From assembly GCA_026874595.1 (NCBI GenBank), contig CM049308.1, positions 72,758,624 through 72,822,623 of the forward strand: a stretch of 64,000 bases of DNA. The letters are read 5' to 3'. Origin of the DNA: Sipunculus nudus (Eukaryota > Annelida > Sipuncula > Golfingiida > Sipunculidae). Both the position numbers and the translations under genes were made by a program. The notes under the pieces are model-generated. The model worked only from the letters and a program-made list of their open reading frames with translations, made no database searches and had not been told where the DNA came from. Shown here piece after piece: positions 34,855 to 47,270 of this stretch (the stretch's first letter is position 1; the number at the start of each line of letters is the position of its first letter).

Positions 34855-35215
34855 AAGTTAATTTGCTGTCTGACCACTAGATGTCTCTCTATCAGAAAAA
34901 TATCCAAACTTTATGACATTGGTATCTCACTTCTCTTTCTTGTAATTTGATGAAGTTCTTTTTTTCTTATAATTTGATTAAGAATTTTTAACGATAGCAC
35001 TTGCAAATCGATTAAACAATTACATATATATTTTTTATCTATACTGATCACGTGACTACGGAGTTTTTGCATGGGAACGAAATCAGTGTTGACAGTGAGG
35101 GGACATCTTCCTACGTGACATATGTAATGTCCACATATGGTTACAAGCGAAAAATGTCAAGAACAATGATATTTTATATCACCTGGAATATGTGCTGCCT
35201 GTTTTATAGTCTGAT
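34855..35215. repeat. dispersed repeat S, copy 2
   Basis: This is the same sequence as 30588-30915, with a small tandem duplication (TTCTTATAATTTGAT-like) near 34945-34985. The open frame 35052-35366 runs out of it into unrelated sequence and is not considered a gene. Confidence 0.8.
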
Positions 35216-35389
35216 ATCACCGACGATGTCAGTCTCCGCTGACTTTCTGACCTTCCTTTCTGCTCATTCTAAGTCTTTATTGGCTCCTTATTTGTATACA
35301 CCAACACACACGCTGTTAAAGGCGTTAAGGGGTTATTCTGTTTATATTTTTGCCTGCCGCCCATGATCACTTCCTGTTCAGTCCTTGGT

Positions 35390-35530
35390 AGAGAGGGCGT
35401 ACCCTTGTAGTACACACTTGTAGTACTGCGGTACGGGAGTCTCAGTGCAGAAGGCGGCCAGAAGGGGACGCGATCTCCCAACCTTGCGGTCACAAGTCCA
35501 CCGAATTAGCATTACGTCACAACGTTTACC
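35390..35530 (-). mobile_element. possible tRNA-derived SINE head
   Basis: On the - strand, GCTAATTCGGTGGACTTGTG is followed about 35 bp later by GGTTGGGAGATCGCGTCCCC. The spacing and sequences resemble pol III A and B boxes, but the B box is imperfect (GGTTGGGAGATC). A single copy in this window, so the assignment rests on the boxes alone. Confidence 0.35.
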
Positions 35531-36145
35531 GATTATATTCTAGCATGTGAAATTGATTCTTTACTAATTTTGTTGAATATAAGACAAAGCAACCGATAGT
35601 GGCGTATTAAACGATTATTTCATGTACCTTTTCTACTTATTAATTTTTTTCAACATTTAAAAGACCCGCGTCGCCATTGTGACAGCGATGCCGTAATTTC
35701 GTATTTCTCAACAAATGACAGTAATCGTCGTCATTATAATCACAGTGCCGTGACCCTGGATTCAATGGAAAAAAAATATAAAATCTTAACAGAAAAGTAT
35801 AAGTTTGAAAATAAAACTCAATGCTAAATAGCCCAATTTTTGTACAATATATAGTGAGCGATACTTCTAAGAAAGCTTTATCTAAGGTATGAAAGTTGAG
35901 TGGAACCTGTTTGAAAGACCAACTGTCAATTAAGACCACCCTTAGGTGAACTGAAAACAATCACATCGGTTATAAACTGATCTGTCTGTTAAGGCCATCT
36001 GTGAATTGAGACCATTTTGGCCAGACCCTTAGGTGGCCCTATAACACAGGTTTTACCGTACATATATAACAACATTCACCTGATGATCGGGTCGCTTCCC
36101 GTGAAACAAACTGTAGTGAATTTACAGTGTTGTTTTTCTTCAGAG

Positions 36146-36146
<1 letters not shown>

Positions 36147-36213
<67 letters not shown>
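36147..36213. repeat. (TA)n microsatellite
   Basis: An uninterrupted TA run of about 66 bp. Frames through it give Tyr-Ile repeats on both strands and are not genes. Confidence 0.95.
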
Positions 36214-36217
<4 letters not shown>

Positions 36218-37234
36218 TCCTGTATTCGATTTAGCCAGTGATTTTATAAAACACTGGCAAGATCGCAGAAAAAAATCATTATAAAATATTGACATAGCAT
36301 GTCAAATGCCCTCAATTAGTTCAGGTAAACAGCCTAGAATCACCACCTGAAGATGATGATTTTAGAAAAAAAAAGTATAATAAAGTAACACATCCTGTAA
36401 AAATACGAAAAAGTATAAAAAGAAGTCTTGTCTGAAAATAGTATGTTACTTGAAATAGAGAGTGGCAGCACTGTTATCATGTAAAGACTTGATACATCAT
36501 ACTGTTCTGGTTTTGAAAACTGTGATCATACTCTTCAAGAGCTGTCGCTACGTTTTGACCCGCCTTCTCACGTTTCTGAAACACTTTTTTTTCCAAATGA
36601 ATGATTTCTTCGTATATTATTGTGTAATTAATCGTTGTTGTGATTAAACGGTTATGCAAAATAAAATTAATCGGTTGCACAGATAACGAACAAACAATGA
36701 TACAGTCGTTAATCGGTACGACACTATTTTCTTCTCGACTATCCGACCAGGAATATACAGGATTTCAATACGTGTAAACTGGCCCAGTCGATGCAGTTAT
36801 TAAGACTTAATTCCTTCCGTTGAATGGGTCATCAAATTTGCTCCTGTTGTGTCTAAACGTTTAGAACAGGTACTGCCACCTCGCAGCAAATTATATCACT
36901 ACATTACGGCTCTCAGACCGACTCATTTCATTTTCAGTAATATGATCTAGCACTGAGTTACGTCCATCGGCACATGGAATCACGCTTTATTTTACACACT
37001 TTAGTAATAAACATTAATACAAAAGCCCTGGCAGGGCTGCAATGGGTGATGTAATATGTCTTTTTATATGACAATAGAACAATATTGTGGCTATTTAAAA
37101 GTCAAATTGGCACTTGTGTGCATTGGAAAAGCTGGGGATAGGAGATAGGCTAGACCTGAAATTTATGGCTCAAAGGAGCCCGTAAAAGAAGACACAGACT
37201 TCCGATTTAAATTCACGGGATCGCCAAATGTATC

Positions 37235-37515
37235 GTATTAGTGAGATGCCTGTGAAAGAAAAGTGCCTGTAATAGAGAAGTGCCTGTCATAGAGAAGTGC
37301 CTGTAACAGAGAGGTGTCTGTTATGGAGAGATGCCGATAAAAGGCTGGTACCGTAAAGAGAGATGGTCGTATAAAGAGGTGCTCGTAGAAGAGTGGTGCC
37401 CGTGACAAGGAGATACCGTAGTAGAGAGGTGTCTGTAATGGAGAGACGCCGTAATAGAGTGGTGCCGTATTAGGTGACCGAAACAGAGAGGTGCCCAAAA
37501 CAGGGAAGCGCCGTA
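37235..37515 (+). repeat. minisatellite, about 20-bp unit
   Basis: Around 14 degenerate units of GTGCCTGTAATAGAGAG type lie head to tail. The - strand stays open for 86 codons through it because the unit lacks stops in that frame; a near-20-bp unit does not preserve codon phase, so this is not read as a gene. Confidence 0.85.
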
Positions 37516-38462
37516 TTTATAGGTCCTCGTTTCGATAAGTTCGAGGTTCGCGGTTTCGAGAAACTGAGAGAAGTGAATCTGTCAAGATGTGATAAGGGCG
37601 GTGGGATGCAACACGAAGGTACTGCGAGAACACCGTTCAGGCGAGAATCGATCTGCCGAGAGAATTTTGCAGAAGATGATTTGTATCGGTATAGCGCTTT
37701 TTAGGACCACACTCAAATCCTCAAAGTACAGTAGGATATATGACAGTTTAAGTGCCGAGACGGGGAGAAATCTTTGGACTCAATAATCGATTGGTATTAC
37801 CAAACTCCGACTCATACAGTTGTTACCCAACTCTGACTCATACAGTCGTTGCCATGAAGGCACCCTATATATATTTAATGGGAAAATTTAAATTGCTAAA
37901 AAGTAAAGCAAATGAAAATTTTACTTTTTTTCTAGTTTGTCACATATGATGCTTGCCAGCATAGAAGAAAGTTAATTGTTTTACATTTAAAGTGGAAAGG
38001 CATGTGAAAAGGCGCAGTGGCATCTTAAGATGGAAATGCATATTAACATTGGTCAGAAGAAATTAGATTGATAAACTTAATAAATATTTACATAAATAAT
38101 ATATGTGTAAAAAATAACTTTTACATAGAGAACTCATGTCTTGATTTCAAACTCGGGTACTCATTTAGAATTACTCGGGCTGTACTCATTTCAAGACCAG
38201 ATTGTGTGTCAATCTGAGATTTCGAGTCCTTAATTCTTACTTGGGAAAAATGAATAAGGCGAATTTGTTTAGGGTTATGCAATTAAGGGTTCAATAGGTG
38301 TAATTCTGATAAGGCACTATTGTGATTGCTTTGTCATGTACTACGGCTTAACATGCCATGCAAGGTTATGTCATGGTCACCCCCAGCAGTCTTTTACAGA
38401 GAAATACTCCAACCAAAGAGTTTATGTAAACTCCTTGCTTCAATATGTATACATGGAGATTA

Positions 38463-38608
38463 AGGCGAAAAAGGTTGGTTTCTTAGGCACTTTATTTTTT
38501 AAGGGAGCGACTAGATAAAAATCGATAAATTTCTACAAAAAAAATTTTTTCCTACTAAGGAGGTAAATTTAACGAACGCGGTGCCTGGGAAACCAACTTT
38601 TTTTTACG
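38463..38608. mobile_element. short MITE with GGTTGGTTTCxxAGGCAC ends
   Basis: AAGGTTGGTTTCTTAGGCAC at 38471-38490 is mirrored by GTGCCTGGGAAACCAACTT at 38581-38599. The ends recall the AAGGTATGGTTCTCAGGCAC of the Harbinger-like MITEs, but the body is shorter and different. The target duplication is unclear. Confidence 0.6.
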
Positions 38609-38758
38609 AAATGACTGTCATTCCAACGGCTCCACTGGACAAGCATTGTTATGAAAGGTAAAGGTCATGGGGACAACGTAAGTACTGGTCGGGCAATTTT
38701 CACTGTAATAGTGCTTCTGAGGACAAGTCTGTGGATTCTCATTGAAATTTGTATGTCT

Positions 38759-39142
38759 CTATAGAAAGCATGTGATATTTGCTTGTGAGGCCGCAGTTTC
38801 GTATGACGACAAGAATACATTTTCGATCGTGCATATAGAACCTTTATAAGCCTTTTTTTTAAGTTGATAGATCACATCAAGAATTCGATCTTCTTGAATG
38901 TCTGTATCTACCTGCAGCGTGGTGTCTAACAAAATTATGTTTACGTTTTTAGATCCCATCAAGCATTTGATCTTATTGAGTGTTTGATGCCACCTAGAGT
39001 GTGGTGAACGTGACATAAACAACATTGAATTATGATCTGTCCGGGTCAGGTTCATGGCACACCTGCCTCGGGACACTCGCGCTCCCGGATTTCTGGAGGT
39101 CGTACGTTTTTTAGTGGTCACGTAACGCCTTTTCCTCCACAC
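38759..39142 (-). other. 127-codon open frame of unknown nature
   Basis: One of the longer ATG frames outside tandem repeats between 29 and 61 kb. It contains a partial tandem duplication: 38878-38948 and 38961-39031 share the order AT(C)xCATCAAGxATTxGATCTT, TGAxTGTxTG, CACC- or TACC-like and GTGGTG blocks, about 83 bp apart, so part of the peptide is an imperfect repeat. No domain, signal peptide or splice-site support was recognised. It could be a chance frame in a repeat or a diverged exon. Confidence 0.2.
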
Positions 39143-39273
39143 CTGACGTTGTCAAGACGTATGTAAATGAGGCTGATGTCATCTGAAGCCACACTGATAA
39201 GAAATCTTCAGGTGGAAGTTTGGTCATAGGCGCACTTAGTGACCCTTAATGCAGTTCTTGTTTACAGCATGCT

Positions 39274-39392
<119 letters not shown>

Positions 39393-40124
39393 CGTATTCA
39401 ATAAACCTTTTCTATATAGGCCTACTATCATATACTGCTTGGTTGCCCAGATGAACATTCTGTTATAATATATAAAGTGTATCTTATTAGCTGTGTAAAA
39501 ATGAACCTAATTTATAATATTTATATAGCTATATTCGTTTCCATTTCAGGGGTATTGAGTCAATACAGTATTTATAACCCGCCTAGCTCGGCCCACCGGG
39601 GGAGAAAGTGTTCAGCTCTGTCTGACATGTCGTCCATTTGAAAACAGCAGGGAGCTCCGATCGGGAGACTCAACCAACAGTTCTCTGGGTAATTCTCCTG
39701 GCCTGATTAGGTTTGGTCATATTTAGTTCGTATTTGTTTTTTCTTTCTTTTACAAACTTTAAAATTTGAAATGAATCTTTGGATTTGCGATGCGGTATCT
39801 CAAAGTGCCGCTAGCAGCAATTTCTAACAAGACAGTATATCTAATGAGTCACTTGACCTTATTAGGTATGGGCGCTTCATTTTGTGATTTTTCATTTTTA
39901 GCCCGTGTGCCTGACCACTTCCTGTTTGTCTGCCGAATTAATGTAGAAACCTTTATATTTTTTTGGTAATATTTCTTAGATGAAACATTTTTGCCCGGGC
40001 TAAATATAAAAATTTGAATAATTAATTAGGATAAATTTTATATTTTAAGGAAGTATAAGTGAATGTATAATACGTTCACAGCAATTCATGCTTCAAAAGA
40101 GCTTATTATAATTATAATAATGAT

Positions 40125-40377
<253 letters not shown>

Positions 40378-40519
40378 CGCCAGATGGCCTACGTGACATA
40401 AACAAGTATAAGTGGTGCTCTATCAGGCCGGTGTTTTTCTGTTTCCTCCCCTTACAACACGTGGGGTCTTCCTGCTCCGGCCCGTACAGACAGAGTACCA
40501 TCCGTACAATGACTGAGTG

Positions 40520-42180
40520 TCATCACTCATACTAGATAACATACCTGTAACACATGTTCCCATACACTCTCCGGCTTACAGCCTGTATTATTATAATCAA
40601 ACTAACAAGATGACATACATATAAATAAATCAGATTATTAATTATTATTATTATTATTAATAGAAATTATATTATATAATTAAATCTTTATTTATAATAT
40701 ATAATTATGTATCATATAATATAGAAATATATAATAATACATAGTTAAAATATTTTCTATTTTTTTATATATATCAAACCCATATATAACAAAATATATT
40801 GTTGACAATAAAATAATAAGTAATGTTGCTATAATTCCTCTAAATATTTTTATATATTCCAAATTCAGTATGTAACATGTACATTTGTCAGTTTTGATCT
40901 TTTGTATATTCTTAATACATACACATGCATGCATAGATCGTGAGATGTATTGGATGTTAAGCTTAAAATACAAAGAATGTTTGAAAAACCTGGTCACGTT
41001 TTTGCCTCCGTCATACTTCCTTATATGAAAACCTTAATTATACCCTCCATATTTTTTTTGTTAGAGAAACAGCGCAGTTTAAAATATCTACCAAAAAAGC
41101 CGTTGATATTGGTCAATTGGTAAAATACTGGCCACATGTCAGCACTTCTAAATGTATTTTGCACATATACACACACATAAACATATATACATGCATACAC
41201 ACATATACATTTGGTTGATTCAGAATATTTTATATGATGATATGCACATCTGGTTAATGCCATAAATGTGACTTAATGCCAATTTAATATGACATTATAT
41301 TCCCATTCAAATATTTCTCTAATTATACATGTTTTTTTGATTGGTATATTGTCATAAATGGAAAGTATCACATAGGCCTTCACATTAAACTGATAAATCA
41401 TGATTGCCTCGCAAGGAGGGTAAGCGTTCGTTCCCGTTTGTGTATTTGTGTTTTGTTTCCGCAATCATGAACGGAATCTCATGAAAATTTTCAGGACATT
41501 TCGGAAATAGGCCAATGAAAAATCCATAATATTTGGTGTAGATCCGGATCATTATCCGGATTCAGGAACCTCATGAAGGGATATTCAAAGATGAAGAGTC
41601 ACTTATGCACGAATGAATAAATTATTTAACCTGGAAACATGTGTATGGTCCGAATAGGTGAATGACGGAGGCTTGCATTCCTTAGAGTGATGATTTTTTA
41701 GTTCATTGGATTTCATCTCCTTGGGTCTTCCCTCAATATGACATTTCAAACAACGACCCCACATCATCTATTAACATCCATGGCCTTTATATACCTTTAT
41801 ATATTTACGTATGGTCCAAATCAGAAGTGCAGAATCTGGGGCACGCTTAATTAGTACAGCTGAATGTCATCAGCATCATTTACATCGTTGAGGTACAATA
41901 ATGCCCTTGTGTTCACATTAAACAGAAATATTTACCGGTAAATATTTCTTTGCACCAGAGTTGTACTGTTAATGGATTGATAGCTTTATACTGAAACTGA
42001 TATTTTTTTTAAAGAAGAAATGAGTACAAGATGAATATTTTAGGTGTTTATTGTACTCTCTTCCACAAAGATTACATGGATCCAGCGCCCCCCAACCCCC
42101 GTTCAGCTTTAAAATCTCTCATTTTATCGAGTTCTTTTCCAATTTATTCATAATTAATATTCATATTATATATTATATAT
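40520..42180. other. very AT-rich intergenic sequence, nothing recognised
   Basis: Trinucleotide ATT runs at 40636-40660 and long A/T stretches. Short frames are chance. The 41400-41660 stretch shares TCATGAACGGAATCTCATGAA-type sequence with 43008-43030 (CAGTCATGAAAGGAATCTCATGAAG), a diverged repeat pair. Confidence 0.4.
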
Positions 42181-42183
42181 TTA

Positions 42184-42185
<2 letters not shown>

Positions 42186-42232
<47 letters not shown>

Positions 42233-42245
42233 GGAGGGAGGGAGT
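42186..42245 (+). repeat. (GT)n(GA)n compound microsatellite
   Basis: A GT run continues into GA and GGGA repeats. An A/C homopolymer cluster follows at 42285-42310. Confidence 0.9.
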
Positions 42246-42925
42246 GTTTCCGTTATTACACTGCTTGGTCATAACACGAGGAATCCCCCCCCCCCCCCAA
42301 AAAAAAAAGAAAAAAATCTCATTCGCCTGTGAGCGAGGCACGGCCTGCCCGTTAGCCAAAAGTATACAGAGCTCAGCTTGGACTGGGTCGACAGTGAAAA
42401 ATCTTACTACTCCTTGGCTGATACTCCAATTCACACGCTGTGCACTGCTGTCCGAGTCCTGTGCGCCACAAAAGCCGGTATAATGCCAAGTTTGACATAG
42501 GACTTAAGCATATCATTATTTTACCACAATAATGCTCTACATTTAATGAGGACATTTTGCAAGTTATAAAGGTAGATGCGTAAATTCACCATTTACACCA
42601 TTCACCTCCCCCATGTATATATAATTAATTTTAACAAAACATGGCTCTGTATTTTATTTGTATTCTCCATATATTTATATTAAATTTACAAAACAAAAAA
42701 AATTATAACTTAGTTTTCATATGACCCTTCATCCGCCAATTTAATATTAGCGTTCCTCGAATTTCTGGAACTGCCACTGGTAAATGCTCACAAAATACTG
42801 GACAGATAATAACAACCATTCTCGTATCCTGTTGAATCAAGAAATTAGTCTTATTAGTGGAATAATTGCCCTCGCCGGGAGGGTATGCGTCCATCCCCGT
42901 GTGTGTTTGTGTGTTGGGGTATGTG

Positions 42926-42985
42926 AGTGTGTGTGTGTGGGGGGGGGGGGTTTGTTGGGGGGTGGGGGGGGGGGGGGGTGAGGGG
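42926..42985 (+). repeat. G-rich tract able to form G-quadruplex
   Basis: After a GT run, four or more G runs of 5-14 bases are separated by only one to five bases. This satisfies the usual four-run criterion many times over. Confidence 0.7.
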
Positions 42986-43689
42986 GCTTACAACATAACT
43001 CACGCAGTCATGAAAGGAATCTCATGAAGTCTTCACAGCATTTTCGGAATGGGTCACTGAAGAATCGATTAGATTTTGAATTCGGAAAATGATCTGGCAG
43101 AATGCACGAATGAACCTGGGAATATGTGCCGAAAAAGTGAATGTAAACACGGGACGGGGAGCGTCCCACAATAAACATTAGAGTTAATATAAACTTTGAT
43201 TTATGGCTGATGTAGGAGTTATTCCCGATCTGAAGAGCATTTGTTCTCAGTCCATATAAGGTTGTGGTAAACACTACAGCAAAAGTAAGGTAAAGTTTAT
43301 ATTAAATTTTTTTTGAAGCAATTTATATTGAAATTTTGTGTTTTCTAAATGAACCCTGAGAACAGAATCTTAGGAAAAGTCAGAACGTGAATTTACCAAT
43401 CTTACAAAATTTGTCTTTCACGTGTCGACTCATATTTTCAATACTCTTGTCTGTTATGTATTTTTGACCAAGTTCCTCGGTCGAATACCAGATAAAGTAT
43501 TAGAATGTCAACTGTATAAATATTATTAGGCCTGCCTCGGTTAGGAGTATAGGCTTATATGGTTTGGTGAGATATTATATCGATATTTAGGTACGCCCGT
43601 CTATGATGGTTCGTATTATGGTACATGTATATATGCCCACGGTCCGTCCATCTGTCATCCGTCAGTTTTCCGTCCATTAACTTTTCGTG

Positions 43690-44000
43690 TCGCCGCAAAA
43701 ACTTACCACAGATTTGAAGGATTTTCCAGAAACTCACCACAACTTCCTACCAATTGATTGTCTCGCCCGAGTTCGATCGTAGGCAGAATCCACGCATATT
43801 GAATGAGGTCAGAGGTCACTATGCACGCTACTTTATGGCGTCCTTGTGATAACTGACCAGTTTGATGAAACTCGAAAGATATATAAACCAATATAATATC
43901 TCTCCTAAGTTCGACTACCTTCAAAATCCATGCGTATTTGATGAGGTCAGAGGTCACCAGACTTTGGTGGCGTCATAATGACTTAGCACAAATCCTATGA
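43690..44000 (-). repeat. tandem units of about 140 bp with AGGTCAGAGGTCA
   Basis: Two and a half units share CTCGCCCGAGTTCGA- or CTCCTAAGTTCGA-like, CCAxGCGTATTxGATGAGGTCA and GAGGTCACxxxxC blocks. Read on the other strand they resemble 26960-27120. Each full unit carries a DR1 nuclear-receptor-like motif (43806-43818 and 43944-43956). Confidence 0.65.
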
Positions 44001-44325
44001 ATTTTCATGACACTCAAAAATATTTACCAATTGGGTTAAAAGTCAAGGTCACATTAAAGGTTAAAAGATCATTTAAAAGGCTATTTTAAATGGCTTCCTG
44101 TCATATAAGGTAGGTACGTATCGGTTCCTTCGCCGCTTCATTAAGAACTTCAAACCTCTTTAGGAAAAGACGACTTTTATAACATAGAAATGCAGTGCAA
44201 AGTTTGTGCTTTTGATATAATTTTACTTTTTGAATGAAACACAGATCACGAACATGTGACGTCGCCTTTTTCACCTCACCTGTAATACTCCAAAAAGGAT
44301 ACTCAAATTTCGTTCACATTTACAG

Positions 44326-44429
44326 AACCACAGTTCTTATCAAAATCTGAGAGACAAGTAGAAAATTTAGATCAGTGGGGACACCCAACAGCGAAGAACC
44401 AGGAGTATTGGTGGAGACACTTACAAGAA
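44326..44429 (+). CDS. candidate exon, unknown protein
   Basis: A TTTACAG acceptor ends at 44325 and a GAA/GTAAAG donor begins at 44430. After two bases of a split codon, 34 open codons read PQFLSKSERQVENL, then DQWGHPTAKNQEYWWRHLQE. The tryptophan-rich, hydrophilic peptide and the flanking sites look coding. I do not recognise the family. It exits in phase 0 and would join in frame to the candidate exon at 47920-48000, also phase 0. If instead joined to the acceptor at 44602, it would end after eight codons (WIPKTTSS). Confidence 0.4.
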
Positions 44430-44602
44430 GTAAAGTTTTATCTGGTCCTTGAGTTAAATAATTTTATAGTCCTGATTTATTTTTGCAAATAAATAGTCAT
44501 TAATTACATGCTCACATTCATATATGAAGCTCATAGTCGTAAAGCCTCTCGAGGGTAAAAAAAAACAACGGAAATAATCTTTCAGCTCTCGTTTCCATGC
44601 AG

Positions 44603-44820
44603 TGGATTCCAAAGACCACGTCATCCTGAGAATTGTAACTGTGCAGGAAGATTCGTCCTGTACTGAAGATGCTGCCGCTGAAAATCAAACGTCGAGATCA
44701 TACAGCAGGCATCCAGAAGTGTAACCTCACTTCAACGCAGCTGTCGGTGATCAAGGTGCGGGCGAGGGGGAGGCTTCCCTTGGATCGCTTGGCGGTTGAA
44801 GATCTCTAATCTAAGAAAAA
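44603..44820 (+). other. possible exon region, frame uncertain
   Basis: An acceptor-like tract (CTCTCGTTTCCATGCAG) ends at 44602. Three frames show partial openness: one runs 40 codons from 44605 to TAA at 44722, another opens at ATG 44669 and runs 48 codons to TAA at about 44813, with a possible GTGCGG donor inside. GC content is higher than the surroundings. Nothing is recognised, and the frames cannot all be real. Confidence 0.2.
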
Positions 44821-46090
44821 CTATTTAAATATACATCTTTGCCGAGATGTTTGAAGGTTTTGCCAAAAGGTTGGTGGAACCAAAGCAGTTGCTCTTTTGC
44901 CACTTTTACTCCATCTATTTTTAACTTTTTTTTAAAACCGGATAGAAAAGAAAAAAACATTTAGCTAAGGGGTTATGGTCGCCATCTATAAAATGCTTAA
45001 ACCTGCATGTGACACAATTTAGACCTGCATATGTTACACATGTTACACATCTTAACTACTGCCTTTAAAAAGTGAACATAATATGAATGTTAAAGGCATC
45101 TTTTATTAGAATTGACCATGGTGCCATTTATTGAAGTGATGTTCTCTTTCCTGATTCAATGAAATAAAGTTTAAAATTTTCATTTTCTACTAAGCCTGGA
45201 ATTGTGAATCGTTACTGCATGCATATGTTCCCTGCTAACGAACGAACATCTGGACGGATGGACGACAGGAGAAAGGGCACGTGGCCACCCTGAAAAGTTC
45301 GAATATAACTGTCACCTAACTAAAGCCTTAATTGTTTGGCCATAAAGGGGCGAGTACAGGAAAAGGGAGGAGGCTCTGTATCAAGTGGCTTTTGTTCTCT
45401 TTAAGCCTCACTCCGTGGGACAGGTTTAGGCTTATAGGGGTTGATGAATTTTTATTTCTAAGTCCATATGTGGATTAAATATTTTTGTGGGTAGACATGC
45501 TAATTTAAAATTCAATTTCATTTTTTCCCCTCCATCTGTCATTTTCTGTTTGCGCAAGGTCTCCAGTATTATTGATTTTCAAAAGTTAAAATTAGTCCTT
45601 GACTTTATTCCCAAGGTCGCACACTTCACCGCCGATTCCGTTAAGTTGCGGCGTCCGGTGTTGGCCGGGGGGGGGGGGGGGGGGCTTCCAACTGCGTACA
45701 TCTAGTACTCATACATTTATTTCGGTAAAGAAGGGACGCGCCCTCTGCACTTCCTGTAAAGCCGCCCCTGTTTGCCCATTCATCCTTAAAAACCAAATTA
45801 ACCATTTGTTACTTATACAGCAAATTTACGTCAGCTATACCTTTACACATTAGGTAGACTATATTATTTTATGATAGCGGCATAACTGTAAGGCATACAG
45901 ATAGGATAAATAATCGACTCTTATATACATGGTGTTCGTGCGACATCGAACGTCCGTCAGCGCACGATGATGGATGACACACAGGCCCCTATTTGTTTGT
46001 TTCAGGGCGTCGTCTGATTAATGTTCGGTTGAGGTCAAACGAATATATAAAATTTCTGTTGTTTTGGTCTGCAGGATGCAGTGTCTCACG
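44821..46090. other. intergenic, nothing recognised
   Basis: AT-rich with a long G run at 45667-45684 that yields glycine-rich artefact frames. Confidence 0.35.
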
Positions 46091-46093
46091 AAT

Positions 46094-46096
<3 letters not shown>

Positions 46097-46191
<95 letters not shown>

Positions 46192-46205
46192 ATTTATATA
46201 TATGG
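46097..46205. repeat. (TA)n(TG)n microsatellite
   Basis: TA runs with TATG interruptions, then a TG run at 46177-46191 and a G7 at 46205-46211. Frames through it are not genes. Confidence 0.95.
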
Positions 46206-46995
46206 GGGGGCTGTAAATATAATTTGCCAAAAGACACACACACAACAGACGAATACTTCTTCATTGCCAATTGTGAATTGCATGCACCTTCAAACCTTTT
46301 TTTTCTTTAAATGTAATGGACATATGCAGTCTGTAAACCAGGCCGAGGTCATATCTTTAGTTTTACTTCTTATGTGTAGCAATGAATGGTGAATATCTTC
46401 TTAAATGATATTAATACGTTCCACTACATTTCAGAGATTTCAGAGATGCGTGCTGATTACATCGCCTGTTTGAGGTTATAATGATTTCATACATGGAAGT
46501 TTGCCATCAGTTCTTCTCTTTAAATGCTGAGGAAGCCTGTAATTCGCTTAGTAGAGTCTGCCTTTAAAGCTTTTGGTGTCCCGTTTCGGCTCTAATCGGT
46601 TTTCAAACATACTGGCACTGGAGCACTGATGTTGGAATAGATATATGTGATATGAAATATACAAAATAGGGAAGAAGATAAAAGTGGTCAAGTCATTTTT
46701 AGTTCCGTGCAAGACTAACACTTTTATTTAATATAACGTAGCCATAGTCCGATAGATGACTACATAATGACATCCAACAATAGCCTTGATATATATATAT
46801 ATATATGGTTGTTCATATAGACACAATGTATAGAAATATTTCATTTTTGCCATTGGGGAATATCACGTAACTAGCGTTATTTGTCTAAGAAGGGCAAGGC
46901 TACTCAGACTTGGCGCCAAGCCGTCTGGAGGTAGCTAGCTTCGTCGGTGAGAAGAGGAGAAAGAACAAGGGAATCCAGGACAGATAAACATCAAG

Positions 46996-47270
46996 CTACA
47001 GCTGGTCCCAGCCTGCTGCTCCAAACCAAGAGGAAATCGATAAATAAATTATAACACTGCAGCAGCCCACCTGATCTTTTCTCTTTTCCTCTGACGTTTC
47101 TTCATGTGACTTCGTGGCATAGATTCGGCCGTGTTTAGCCAAAGATACCCCTAAGACATTGTACTGTGCAGTGTATTTTGGTGTTTTAAGAGACATTTCG
47201 TTGTATAAAACCATACCATGCACTTCATTTGTTCTGGTTGAGGATGCGTCTGGTTTGTTGTCGGTTATGT
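46996..47270 (-). other. open - strand stretch, possible exon
   Basis: Reading the - strand from about 47262, an open frame of some 65 codons passes through NEVHGMVLYNEMSL and ends in KSHEETSEEKRKDQ directly before GTGGGC, a usable donor at about 47068. Hydrophilic, charge-rich composition resembles a cytoplasmic tail. No clear acceptor and no recognised family, so it may be chance. Confidence 0.2.
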
